Shown here piece by piece: positions 1 to 7,724 of a stretch of 64,000 bases of DNA. Origin of the DNA: Microbacterium galbinum (GTDB lineage Bacteria; Actinomycetota; Actinomycetes; Actinomycetales; Microbacteriaceae); assembly GCF_023091225.1 (NCBI RefSeq), contig NZ_JAHWXM010000001.1:2315913-2379912 (forward strand), given 5' to 3'. A program made the translations under genes and the position numbers. Under the pieces are notes generated by a model. It was not told the DNA's origin. It ran no database searches and saw nothing but the letters and a program-made list of their open reading frames with translations. Every line of letters starts with the position of its first letter. The first letter of the stretch is position 1.

Positions 1-470
1 TGCTGCCGGTGGTGGGGGCGCCCGGGGTGGTGCCGGTGCCGTTGCCGGTGGTGCCGCTGACGTCGCTGTCTCCGGTGAGGGAGATGGCGTTGCCGGTGAC
101 GTCGATGGGTGCGGTGACGGGGGTGGTGATCTGGGTGCCGCCGAGGATGCCGTCGTCACCGGTGGTGGTGCTGCCGGTGGTCGGGGCGCCCGCGGCCGTG
201 CCGTTGCCGGTGGTGCCGCTGACGTCGCTGTCTCCGGTGAGGGAGATGGCGTTGCCGGTGACGTCGATGGGTGCGGTGACGGGGGTGGTGATCTGGGTGC
301 CGCCGAGGATGCCGTCGTCACCGGTGGTGGTGCCGCCGGCGGTCGGGGCGCCCGGGGTGGTGCCGGTGCCGTTGCCGGTGGTGCCGCTGACGTCGCTGTC
401 TCCGGTGAGGGAGATGGCGTTGCCGGTGACGTCGATGGGTGCGGTGACGGGGGCGGTGACCTGGGTGCCG
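1..470 (-). repeat. Near-identical direct repeats inside the chaplin-like gene
   Basis: Three consecutive coding repeats are almost identical at DNA level. The landmark GTGCCGCTGACGTCGCTGTC begins at 51, 213 and 381, giving periods of 162 and 168 bp (54 and 56 codons). Repeats nearer the N-terminus (500-1240) have diverged. This points to recent expansion by unequal crossover at the C-terminal end, and copy number may vary between strains. Confidence 0.85.
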
Positions 471-1312
471 CTCAGAAGTCCGTCATCGCCGGACGTGCTC
501 GTCCACGGTGCCGGAAGCGCCGTGAACTCACCCGGTGCTGCCGGTGCTGCCGGTGCCGCCGGTGCCGCGTCGCCACCCGCGACATCGCTGTCTCCGAGAA
601 GGGAGATCGCGTTGCCCGAAACGTCGACCGGAACCGAGATCGGCGCGATCACCTGGGTGCCGCCGGCGATAGCGTCGTCACCTGAAGTGCTCGGGGCGAC
701 GGCATCCGTCGGTGCGGTCGTGGGTGCCGGTGCCGCCGCATCCTGACCCGCGGTTTCGCTGTCTCCGAGAAGGGAGATCGCGTTGCCCGAGACGGTGACC
801 GGCACGTCGACGTGCACGAGCGCCTGGGTGCCCGAGAGCAGACCGTCGACGCCGGTCGTGGTGACCGACGGGGCCGGCGCGGCGGGAGCCGGGGCCGGGG
901 CCGGGGCGGGCGCCGCAGTCTGCTCGCTCGACGAGTCGCCGAGCAGGCTGACGGAGTTGTCGGTGACGGTCACCGGCACCGTGACGTTCACGACGGCCTG
1001 CGATCCGGATGCCGTGCCGGAGTCGCCGTTCGTCGTGGCCGCCGGCGCCGGCGCCGGGGCAGGGGCTGGTGCCGGGGCAGGCGCAGGTGCGGGTGCCGGG
1101 GCCGGAGCCTGCTGCGCGGAGGAGTCTCCGAGCAGGGAGATCGCGTTGTCGACGATCGTGACCGGGACCGAGACCGGAGCCTCGACCTGGGTGCCCGAGA
1201 GGACGCTGTCGTCTCCCGAGGTGTCTGCCGCGTTCGCGGCCGTTGCGCCGAGCAGGGTGATCCCGCCGGCGAGAAGCGTTCCCCACAGGGCCCGCTTGAG
1301 GTAAGTACGCAT
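1..1312 (-). CDS. Chaplin-like secreted repeat protein (partial, runs off left edge)
   Basis: The frame starts at ATG 1312, nine bases after an AAGGAG ribosome site, and is still open at base 2, so the C-terminus is missing (437 codons seen). Residues 1-28 form a signal peptide (MRTYLKRALW, then a hydrophobic stretch ending in ANA before AD). Seven repeats of about 54-60 residues follow. Each begins near SGDDGLLSGTQ and ends in a core such as VTGNAISLTGDSDV, separated by linkers rich in Ala, Pro, Thr and Gly, including a long Ala-Pro run after repeat 1. The core resembles the chaplin (DUF320) motif VPVNVCGNTV-like, but every cysteine is replaced by Ser, Thr or Asp. Known chaplins coat aerial hyphae and spores as surface-active amyloids; a cell-surface role here is inference. 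The neighbour 1420-2460 is also secreted and on the same strand. Confidence 0.72.
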   Translation of the reverse strand, partial: MRTYLKRALWGTLLAGGITLLGATAANAADTSGDDSVLSGTQVEAPVSVPVTIVDNAISLLGDSSAQQAPAPAPAPAPAPAPAPAPAPAPAATTNGDSGTASGSQAVVNVTVPVTVTDNSVSLLGDSSSEQTAAPAPAPAPAPAAPAPSVTTTGVDGLLSGTQALVHVDVPVTVSGNAISLLGDSETAGQDAAAPAPTTAPTDAVAPSTSGDDAIAGGTQVIAPISVPVDVSGNAISLLGDSDVAGGDAAPAAPAAPAAPGEFTALPAPWTSTSGDDGLLSGTQVTAPVTAPIDVTGNAISLTGDSDVSGTTGNGTGTTPGAPTAGGTTTGDDGILGGTQITTPVTAPIDVTGNAISLTGDSDVSGTTGNGTAAGAPTTGSTTTGDDGILGGTQITTPVTAPIDVTGNAISLTGDSDVSGTTGNGTGTTPGAPTTGS

Positions 1313-1388
1313 GATGACTTTCTCCTTGACTGGACTGGGGTGTCTGATGTGGGTGCGCGCGAAGATGTGCGCGCGCAGCACGGCATCT

Positions 1389-1408
1389 GTCGTCCTCGAG
1401 GGGACGAC
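1389..1408 (-). terminator. Weak hairpin after the valine-rich protein gene
   Basis: GTCGTCC (1389-1395) pairs with GGACGAC (1402-1408). It lies 11 bases beyond the stop codon of the leftward gene ending at 1420. There is no T-run, as is common in GC-rich actinobacteria, so this is only a possible terminator. Confidence 0.35.
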
Positions 1409-1419
1409 GTGACGACCCG

Positions 1420-2460
1420 TCAGTCGGGGGAGACGTCGGTGTCGGCGACCAGCGACGTCGGCAGGACGTCGTCGGCTGCGCCGGAGGTGCGCTCCTCGGC
1501 ACGGAGCGCGGGAACTCCCGCGTCGGTCAGACCGGCGGGAGAGACAGCGGATGCTCCGCCGGAAGTGGCGGAGGAAGACGGTGCGAGCGGCCCGCCGAGA
1601 GGGGCCGTGGCGGGGCCGGAGGCATGGCCGGACGCGGACGCAGTCGTCACCGGAATAGCGTTCTCGACGGGCGCGGAGAGCGCAGACTCGTCGAGCGGAT
1701 GCCGGGGCGCGGGCGTGAACGTCGACACGGCGGTGGTGCCCGCAGCATCCGCCGGCACCACGGTCGGAAGGGATGCGAACCCGGGATCGGGGACCACGAC
1801 GGGCGGAAGCACGACGGGCGGGAGCGACTCGTTCGGGTCGAGCCCGACCAGCACCGGGGGCACCGTGTTCTCGACGACTTCGCCGACGATACCCGTGGTG
1901 TCGTCCACGACACCGGTCACATCATCGAGGAGCTTCGTGACGCCGAGGTCGCGGAGCAGCCCGCCGACCACCGGCAGTGCGGCGACGACATCCTGCACGG
2001 GATCGACGATCTGCGCCACCGGAGCATCCTGCAGCAGGTCGGCCACCGGTGTGACGACGGCCTGTGCGGTGTCGGTGACGGTCTCGACGACAGGGGTCGA
2101 GACATCTCCCACGACGGGCACCTCGGCGACCGTGTCGGTGACGTGTTCGACGACGGCGGGGACGGTCTCGGGAACCGGAGCGACCACCTCGTGCACGACC
2201 GGGGCGACGACCTGGTTCACGACGGGCGCGACGACCTGGGTGACGATCGGCTCGGTCACGGCGGTGACGGTGTCGCCGACCGTGGAGACGGTTCCGGTGA
2301 CGAGGGACGACACTTCTCCGAGAAGGGAGGGGTCTTTCTGCTCGTCGGCCTGAGCGGATCCGCCGCCGGTGAGGACGGTGATCGTCGCCCACGCGAGCGC
2401 TCCCAGACCGCCCCACAGGGCGATCGCGGGTACGCCGCGACGGGTTGCTCGAGCGTTCAC
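1420..2460 (-). CDS. Secreted valine/proline-rich repeat protein
   Basis: I chose GTG 2460 (346 residues) because a GGAGGGGG ribosome site lies just upstream and it places a signal sequence at residues 9-38 (GLGALAWATITVLTGGGSAQA). The mature half, about residues 45-190, is a low-complexity array of Val-rich segments such as PVVNQVVAPVVHEVVAPV and TVTDTAQAVVTPVADLL, spaced by Thr, Asp and Pro. This could form an extended or coiled surface structure. The C-terminal third is disordered and Ala/Ser/Pro-rich. No LPXTG motif or C-terminal anchor is visible. It lies 107 bp upstream of the chaplin-like gene on the same strand, so the two may act together on the envelope. I do not recognise a characterised family. 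Confidence 0.7.
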   Translation of the reverse strand: MNARATRRGVPAIALWGGLGALAWATITVLTGGGSAQADEQKDPSLLGEVSSLVTGTVSTVGDTVTAVTEPIVTQVVAPVVNQVVAPVVHEVVAPVPETVPAVVEHVTDTVAEVPVVGDVSTPVVETVTDTAQAVVTPVADLLQDAPVAQIVDPVQDVVAALPVVGGLLRDLGVTKLLDDVTGVVDDTTGIVGEVVENTVPPVLVGLDPNESLPPVVLPPVVVPDPGFASLPTVVPADAAGTTAVSTFTPAPRHPLDESALSAPVENAIPVTTASASGHASGPATAPLGGPLAPSSSATSGGASAVSPAGLTDAGVPALRAEERTSGAADDVLPTSLVADTDVSPD

Positions 2461-2700
2461 GTCGACTTCCCCCTCCGAAAGACGATCGTTCCGACGCGCT
2501 CTGCGTCGATACCGGGTGACGATACTCCCGGTATATCGCGATGTCCATACCATCTCGCGCCGATCCGATGACACCTTCCGCAGGATTCCGCGCGTGTCGC
2601 CGTGTGACGCGCCCGGCGAAATTCCGGCTTGACTTTCCCCAAGTTCTTCACATGTGTCTTCGAGATGAACAAACCTTAAATGTGCAGTTGAAGCCCGTTC

Positions 2701-2864
2701 TCATCCACAGGGTGGGGAAACAGGAAACCCCCGGTCCAGGCGAAAAAGAAAGTTTGAACTCGGGGTACTCCACCGGGTTATCCACATCCGTTGTGCACAG
2801 ACTCTCCGGACTTGTTCGCACGCTCTCCACAGAGTTATCCACAGGCCGTGTTGCGTGTGGATAA
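2701..2864. promoter_or_regulatory. Cluster of DnaA boxes upstream of dnaB
   Basis: The 548 bp gap 2461-3008 holds no convincing gene. It contains three exact TTATCCACA boxes: 2778-2786 (+), 2835-2843 (+) and 2856-2864 (complement). Two one-mismatch boxes, TCATCCACA at 2701 and TTGTGCACA at 2791, lie in the same 164 bp. The region is noticeably richer in A+T than its surroundings. It sits about 145 bp before the dnaB start and may be a DnaA-responsive promoter or a titration site. Actinobacterial oriC normally lies beside dnaA, which is not in this window. Confidence 0.7.
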
Positions 2865-3008
2865 CGCCGCTCGTAGCGTGGGCGAGCGACCCAATGTCGG
2901 AAGTCCGTGATGTGCTGCGCAGATGGCCGTTCTCGGCCCGGACGACAGCACGACGCCCCAGGTCCCGGGTGTCGCGGTACCGCAGAACGTCGCAGCGAAG
3001 GGAGCAGT

Positions 3009-4385
3009 GTGTCGATCGCCGACATCTCAGAAGAGCGCATGGGTGGAAGCCCGCGCGGACCGGAGCGCACCCCGCCCCACGACCTCCTCGCCGAGCAGAG
3101 CGCGCTGGGCGGCATGCTCCTGTCGAAGGATGCCGTCGCCGACGTGATCGAGACGCTCAAGGGCGCCGACTTCTACGTGCCGAAGCACGAGCTCATCTTC
3201 GAGGCGATCCTCTCGCTCTACTCCCACGGCGAGCCGACCGACGTCGTCGCCGTCACCGATGAACTCATCAAGACGGGCGAGCTGGGCCGGGCTGGCGGTG
3301 CCGACTACCTCCACTCGCTCACCTCGATCGTCCCCACCGCGGCCAACGCCGGCTACTACGCCGGCATCGTCTCGGAGCGCGCAATCCTGCGCCGCCTGGT
3401 CGACGCCGGAACCCGCATCGTGCAGCTCGGCTACGCGGGTGAGGGCGATGCGACCGACATCGTCAACAACGCGCAGGCCGAGATCTACTCCGTCACCGGA
3501 ACCGAGACCGCCGAGGACTACGTCCCGCTGACGAACGCCGTCGACGCCGCGATCGAGGAGATCGAGGCCGCGAACGGCCGCGACGGTTCGATGACCGGCA
3601 TTCCGACCGGATTCCGCGAGCTCGACGAGCTCACCAACGGCCTGCACGGTGGGCAGATGATCGTCGTCGCCGCCCGACCCGCCATGGGTAAGTCGACGCT
3701 CGCGCTCGACTTCGCGCGCGCGGCATCGATCGGTCACGACTTCCCGTCGATCTTCTTCTCGCTCGAGATGGGTAAGAGCGAGATCGCGATGCGTCTGCTC
3801 AGCGCCGAGGGCGCGATCCCGCTCCAGAACATGCGCAAGGGAACCCTCGACCCCCGCGACTGGACCACCGTCGCGGCGACCCGTGGCCGCATCAACGACG
3901 CCCCGCTCTACATCGACGACAGCCCCAACATGACGCTCGTCGAGATCCGCGCCAAGTGCCGTCGCCTCAAGCAGCGCGCCGGACTGCGCATGGTCATCAT
4001 CGACTACCTGCAGCTCATGACCTCGGGCAAGCGCGTCGAGTCGCGCCAGCAGGAGGTCTCGGAGTTCTCGCGAAGCCTCAAGCTCATCGCCAAGGAGCTG
4101 CAGGTTCCCGTCATCGCCCTGTCGCAACTGAACCGTGGTCCGGAGCAGCGTCAGGACAAGAAGCCCGCGATCAGCGACCTGCGTGAGTCGGGCTCGATCG
4201 AGCAGGATGCCGACATGGTGATCCTGCTGCACCGCGACTCCGTCTACGACAAGGACGTGCGTCCGGGCGAGGCCGACCTCATCGTCGCCAAGCACCGTAA
4301 CGGTCCGACCGCCACGATCACGGTGGCGTTCCAGGGGCACTACTCACGCTTCATGGACATGGCCCCGGGTGGCGACTTCAACTGA
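3009..4385 (+). CDS. dnaB: Replicative DNA helicase DnaB
   Basis: Hexameric helicase that unwinds DNA at the replication fork. The N-terminal domain begins around residue 20 (HDLLAEQSALGGMLL). A linker follows, then the RecA-like domain with Walker A ARPAMGKST (Lys about residue 228), the SLEMGKSEIAMRLLSAE segment, Walker B MVIIDYLQLM near residue 330, and the DLRESGSIEQDADMV motif. GTG 3009 was preferred to an upstream in-frame GTG at 2907 because AAGGGAG precedes it and family homology starts there. The length of 458 residues is normal. The Walker A site, a favoured intein insertion point in this family, is uninterrupted. The promoter region carries DnaA boxes. Confidence 0.97.
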   Translation: MSIADISEERMGGSPRGPERTPPHDLLAEQSALGGMLLSKDAVADVIETLKGADFYVPKHELIFEAILSLYSHGEPTDVVAVTDELIKTGELGRAGGADYLHSLTSIVPTAANAGYYAGIVSERAILRRLVDAGTRIVQLGYAGEGDATDIVNNAQAEIYSVTGTETAEDYVPLTNAVDAAIEEIEAANGRDGSMTGIPTGFRELDELTNGLHGGQMIVVAARPAMGKSTLALDFARAASIGHDFPSIFFSLEMGKSEIAMRLLSAEGAIPLQNMRKGTLDPRDWTTVAATRGRINDAPLYIDDSPNMTLVEIRAKCRRLKQRAGLRMVIIDYLQLMTSGKRVESRQQEVSEFSRSLKLIAKELQVPVIALSQLNRGPEQRQDKKPAISDLRESGSIEQDADMVILLHRDSVYDKDVRPGEADLIVAKHRNGPTATITVAFQGHYSRFMDMAPGGDFN

Positions 4386-4397
4386 TCGGGCGCGCAC

Positions 4398-5159
4398 TCA
4401 CGGGAACATCTGCCGCAGCAGCTCCCAGTCGCCCGCCTCGAGCGCCCGCGTCGCGATCGTCCGGGCTTCCGGATGGATGCGCGGGCCGAGTTCGGCCCAC
4501 ACCCGCTGAGCCTCCGCGAGGTCCTTCGCGACGACCGCATTGCGCATGAAGTCGATGGCGTCGTAATAGGGCCCGGTCTGCTCGCCGGGCTGGACATCGA
4601 ACGGGCTGTACGGATCGACCCACGGCAGGGTCGGGTCGGGGCGCAGGTAGAGCACGTCTCCGGGGTTGATGTCGATGCGCACATGATTGTGCGACAGCAC
4701 CGTCGTGTAGTCGATGCAGAATCGCTCGCCTATCGCGATGGGGCTGTCACCCGGCGCGACCACGTACGCGTAGATCTCGCCATCGTCGTCTTTCAGCACC
4801 TCGCCGCGCGCCAGCTCCGATGGCCCCATCTCCACGAGCTCGCCGAGGAGCTTCGAATGGAAGGGCTCGTTGTCCTCGGCCCTGATGTTGATCCGCGCGC
4901 TCGCCGTGCACTCGCCCGGTCCGTCGGCGGGCACCGAGATGCCGTCGCCGAGGTCGACCAGACCGTCGTCGGATGCCGGGTCAGCGGTCGGTTTCGGAGA
5001 CTCGGTCGCGGCGGGAGAGCCCGACCCCGCACCGAACACTCCGGTGACCCAGGTCGTGGCTCCGATCATCGCCGGCAGCGCGAGAACGAGCAGCCCCGTA
5101 ACGACGGCTGCAGACACGACCATCGTGATCTTCGTCGAACGCTTCATCTTGCTCAGCAT
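4398..5159 (-). CDS. Membrane-anchored protein with LysM-like domain
   Basis: 253 residues. One membrane helix at about 11-40 (TMVVSAAVVTGLLVLALPAM) suggests an uncleaved signal anchor with the rest outside the cell. A Ser/Pro/Asp-rich linker follows. At about residues 128-170 the pattern YVVAPGDSPIAIGERFCIDY ... NPGDVLYLRP matches the LysM layout (Y-V-PGD-IA-RF ... PG-L-P), so peptidoglycan contact is plausible. The C-terminal 70 residues are helical and unrecognised. ATG 5147 (MKRSTK) is an alternative start. It ends 12 bp from dnaB, convergently. Confidence 0.65.
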   Translation of the reverse strand: MLSKMKRSTKITMVVSAAVVTGLLVLALPAMIGATTWVTGVFGAGSGSPAATESPKPTADPASDDGLVDLGDGISVPADGPGECTASARINIRAEDNEPFHSKLLGELVEMGPSELARGEVLKDDDGEIYAYVVAPGDSPIAIGERFCIDYTTVLSHNHVRIDINPGDVLYLRPDPTLPWVDPYSPFDVQPGEQTGPYYDAIDFMRNAVVAKDLAEAQRVWAELGPRIHPEARTIATRALEAGDWELLRQMFP

Positions 5160-5213
5160 CCCATCACCGGCGATAGGGCGCCAGCGCCGGATCGCTGTCG
5201 CAGCACCGCCCGC

Positions 5214-5876
5214 CTACCGCTTCCCCACCCGCACGTACCGATGCTCGGGCCGCCCGGTGGTGCCGTAGCGCAGTCGCACCTCGACCTGGCCTCGCGTCGC
5301 GAGGGCCGCGAGGTGGCGCTGGGCTGTCGCGCGCGAGATTCCCACGCGCTCGGCGACTTCGGCGGCGGATGCCTCGTCGTCGTCGCCGAGGCCGTCGAGG
5401 ATGAGTTGTTCGGTCGCCGAGCGCGAGACGGTCGCGGGCTCGGCACCGCCGGCCATGATCGACATCGCACGGTCGATGCGCTCCTGGGTGAGCGCCGCGT
5501 CGCCGCCCAGCAGATTGCGCATGCGGGCGTAGCGGCGCAACCGGTCGACGAGCGCTGCGGCATCGAAGGGCTTGGCGAGGTAGGCGAGGGCGCCGGCGTT
5601 GATCGCGCGCCGCACGGTCACGGCATCCGTCGCCGCCGACAGCACGAACGCGTCGCGCTCGGTGTCGGCGACGAAGCGGATGCCGTCGCCATCGGGCAGA
5701 TACGCATCGACCAGCAGCAGGTCGGGCTGATGCGCGCGCAGCGCCTGGCGCGCGGCGTCGAGCGTGTGCACCGCCTCGAGCGGGGTGAGCCCGGGCACGC
5801 TCGCCACCGCGTCGCGGTGCAGGCCCGCCACGCGAAAGTCGTCGTCGATCACGAGCACGCGGATGTCGTCGGTCAT
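5214..5876 (-). CDS. CitB/DcuR-type response regulator
   Basis: Cytoplasmic transcription factor of 220 residues, partner of the kinase at 5873-7555. The receiver domain carries the acidic pocket VIDDD, the phospho-acceptor in LLVDAYLPDGDG (Asp near residue 54), and the K of LAKPF. The C-terminal part (EVAERVGISRATAQRHLAAL) is a winged helix-turn-helix typical of the CitB/DcuR/DctR group. The start at ATG 5876 follows GGAGGAACA and overlaps the kinase stop as ATGA. By context it should control the divergent CitMHS carrier in response to citrate or a related carboxylate. Confidence 0.9.
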   Translation of the reverse strand: MTDDIRVLVIDDDFRVAGLHRDAVASVPGLTPLEAVHTLDAARQALRAHQPDLLLVDAYLPDGDGIRFVADTERDAFVLSAATDAVTVRRAINAGALAYLAKPFDAAALVDRLRRYARMRNLLGGDAALTQERIDRAMSIMAGGAEPATVSRSATEQLILDGLGDDDEASAAEVAERVGISRATAQRHLAALATRGQVEVRLRYGTTGRPEHRYVRVGKR

Positions 5877-7555
5877 TGTTCCTCCAGATGCCGGTCGTCG
5901 TCGGGCGGTCGCACCGCAGAAGGGATGCGGGCGCCGAAGACAGCACCATGACCGCCGTCGCCGGAGCCGCCACCACCACCCGGCGAGATCAGCCACACGT
6001 CCCCACCGCGCCGACGGGCGAGGTCGCGGGAGAGTGGCAGCCCGTAGCCGTGGCCGTGTACGGGTCCGGCATCCGATGCGTCGGAACCGGAGCGCACGGC
6101 GATCGTCTCGGTGGTCGGGGCGAAGGGGTCGCGGTCGGGCGGGGTGATGCCCGCGCCGGAGTCGGCGACCGTCAGCACCAACTCGCTGCCGTCGGTGAGG
6201 AGGGTGACCTCGACCCGTCGCGGCTCGACGCCTGCGACGGCGGCACGGATCGCGTTGTCGACCAGGTTGCCCAGCACGGCAGCGACGTCTTCGGCGGCGG
6301 TCACCTCTCCGAGCAGGAGCGTGTCGTCGGTGATGACCAGCGCGACACCGCGCTCGCGGGCCGTGACCGCGGTCGCTCCGAGGAACGACTGCAGGAACGG
6401 ATCGGGCACCCGCTCGATCCCCTCGACATCGCCGCCCACCGACCCGCGGTGCGTGAGCTCGTCGAGGAAGGCGCGTGCCTCACGTCCGCGGTCGGCGTCG
6501 AGCAGACCGGAGACCACATGCAGGCGATTGGCGAACTCGTGACGCTGCACCCGCAGTGCCTCGGTCGTCGCGCGCACGGTCTCGAGGCGACCGGCGAGGG
6601 CCTCGATGTCGGTGCGATCACGCACGACCACGACCACCCCGAGCGGCCGGGCCTCGCGCACGACCGGGCGGGCATCGAGATACAGCACCCGATCGCCGAC
6701 CACCGTCTCGGCGCTCGCACCGCGACCGTCGAGCAGACGACGCACGGTGTCGTCGAGGCCGAGTGACGAGACGCGGCGACCGACGGGGGAGTCGAGCTGC
6801 AGCATCCGCTCCGCCGCGCTGTTGCAGACGCGCACGACGCCCTCCGGGTCGACCGCGAAGACGCCGTCGCCGACCCCCTCGAGCACGGCGGCCTGATTCT
6901 GCACGAGCGCGACGAGGTCTTCGGGCTGCAGGCCCAGCGTCAGCCGCTCGAAGCGGCGCCGCAGCAGAAGCGTGGCCAGGGCGGCCAGGCCGAGGGCCGC
7001 GACCCCCGCGACCGCGATCGTCGCGATCAGAGCGGGCAGTTCGTCGAACACGCTCGCGCGCTCGAATCCGACGCTCACCTCCCCGACCGGCGGCTCTCCG
7101 GCCGTCGCGTAGATCGGCACCTTCGCGCGCGCCGATTCGCCGAGCGTGCCGACTTCCCAGTCGACGACCTCGGTTCCGCGCAGCACCTCTTCGAACGGGG
7201 TCGAGACGACCTGGCCGAGCAGGTCCTGGTTGGGGTGGGCGAGGCGGATGCCGTGATCGTCGGTGATCACGACGAACAGGGCATCGGTGCGATCGGCGAC
7301 GTCGACCGAGATCTGCTGCAGGGGTCCGCCGCGCAGCGCCGCCGCCTCGGGCGTGCCCGGATCGGCGGAGAACTCGGAGACGAGTTGACGGACATCGGGG
7401 TCCTCGGCGAGGGTGCGGGCGATGTTGAGCGCCGTCGCCTCGGACTCGGCGCGCAGCTGCTGCACTCCGAGCCATCCGAAGACGAGGGTGCAGACGGTGA
7501 CGACCGCGGCGACGGTCGCGAGCTGCACGAGCAGCAGTCGGGTGGCGAAACGCAC
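5873..7555 (-). CDS. CitA/DcuS-type sensor histidine kinase
   Basis: Inner-membrane sensor of 560 residues. A first membrane helix lies at about residues 6-30. An extracytoplasmic sensor of about 130 residues follows, then a second helix (LIATIAVAGVAALGLAALAT). Next come a PAS domain (about 205-310; VFAVDPEGVVRVCNSAAERM) and the SpoB-type phospho-acceptor QRHEFANRLHVVSGLL (His about 339). The ATPase domain contains LGNLVDNAIRAA and GAGI. GTG 7555 is chosen because GAGGAGG lies eight bases upstream; an ATG at 7600 has no such site. Its stop overlaps the regulator start, so the pair is translationally coupled. Ligand identity as citrate is inferred from the divergent carrier. Confidence 0.9.
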   Translation of the reverse strand: MRFATRLLLVQLATVAAVVTVCTLVFGWLGVQQLRAESEATALNIARTLAEDPDVRQLVSEFSADPGTPEAAALRGGPLQQISVDVADRTDALFVVITDDHGIRLAHPNQDLLGQVVSTPFEEVLRGTEVVDWEVGTLGESARAKVPIYATAGEPPVGEVSVGFERASVFDELPALIATIAVAGVAALGLAALATLLLRRRFERLTLGLQPEDLVALVQNQAAVLEGVGDGVFAVDPEGVVRVCNSAAERMLQLDSPVGRRVSSLGLDDTVRRLLDGRGASAETVVGDRVLYLDARPVVREARPLGVVVVVRDRTDIEALAGRLETVRATTEALRVQRHEFANRLHVVSGLLDADRGREARAFLDELTHRGSVGGDVEGIERVPDPFLQSFLGATAVTARERGVALVITDDTLLLGEVTAAEDVAAVLGNLVDNAIRAAVAGVEPRRVEVTLLTDGSELVLTVADSGAGITPPDRDPFAPTTETIAVRSGSDASDAGPVHGHGYGLPLSRDLARRRGGDVWLISPGGGGGSGDGGHGAVFGARIPSAVRPPDDDRHLEEQ

Positions 7556-7724
7556 CGGGGCAACCTCCTCGTCGCGACGTGAGCACAATGCGCAGAACAC
7601 ACGCTACGCGCACAACGTGCAGCAATGCGACATAGCGCGCGCGGCGTCTGCGATCGACCTAGTCTCTCGGGATGCGCCGCACGCGGTGCTCCGCTCTGAT
7701 GCACGACACGACGAAGGAGTCGAT

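Noticed and set aside
1..480. CRISPR-like or satellite array
   Set aside because: The repeats are in frame within a secreted repeat protein, have 160-bp periods and no unique spacers.
2701..2864. Chromosomal origin oriC
   Set aside because: DnaA boxes are present, but dnaA, dnaN and rpmH are not adjacent and no AT-rich unwinding element is evident; dnaB promoter control is simpler.
3680..3710. Intein in DnaB
   Set aside because: Walker A reads through without interruption and total length is normal.
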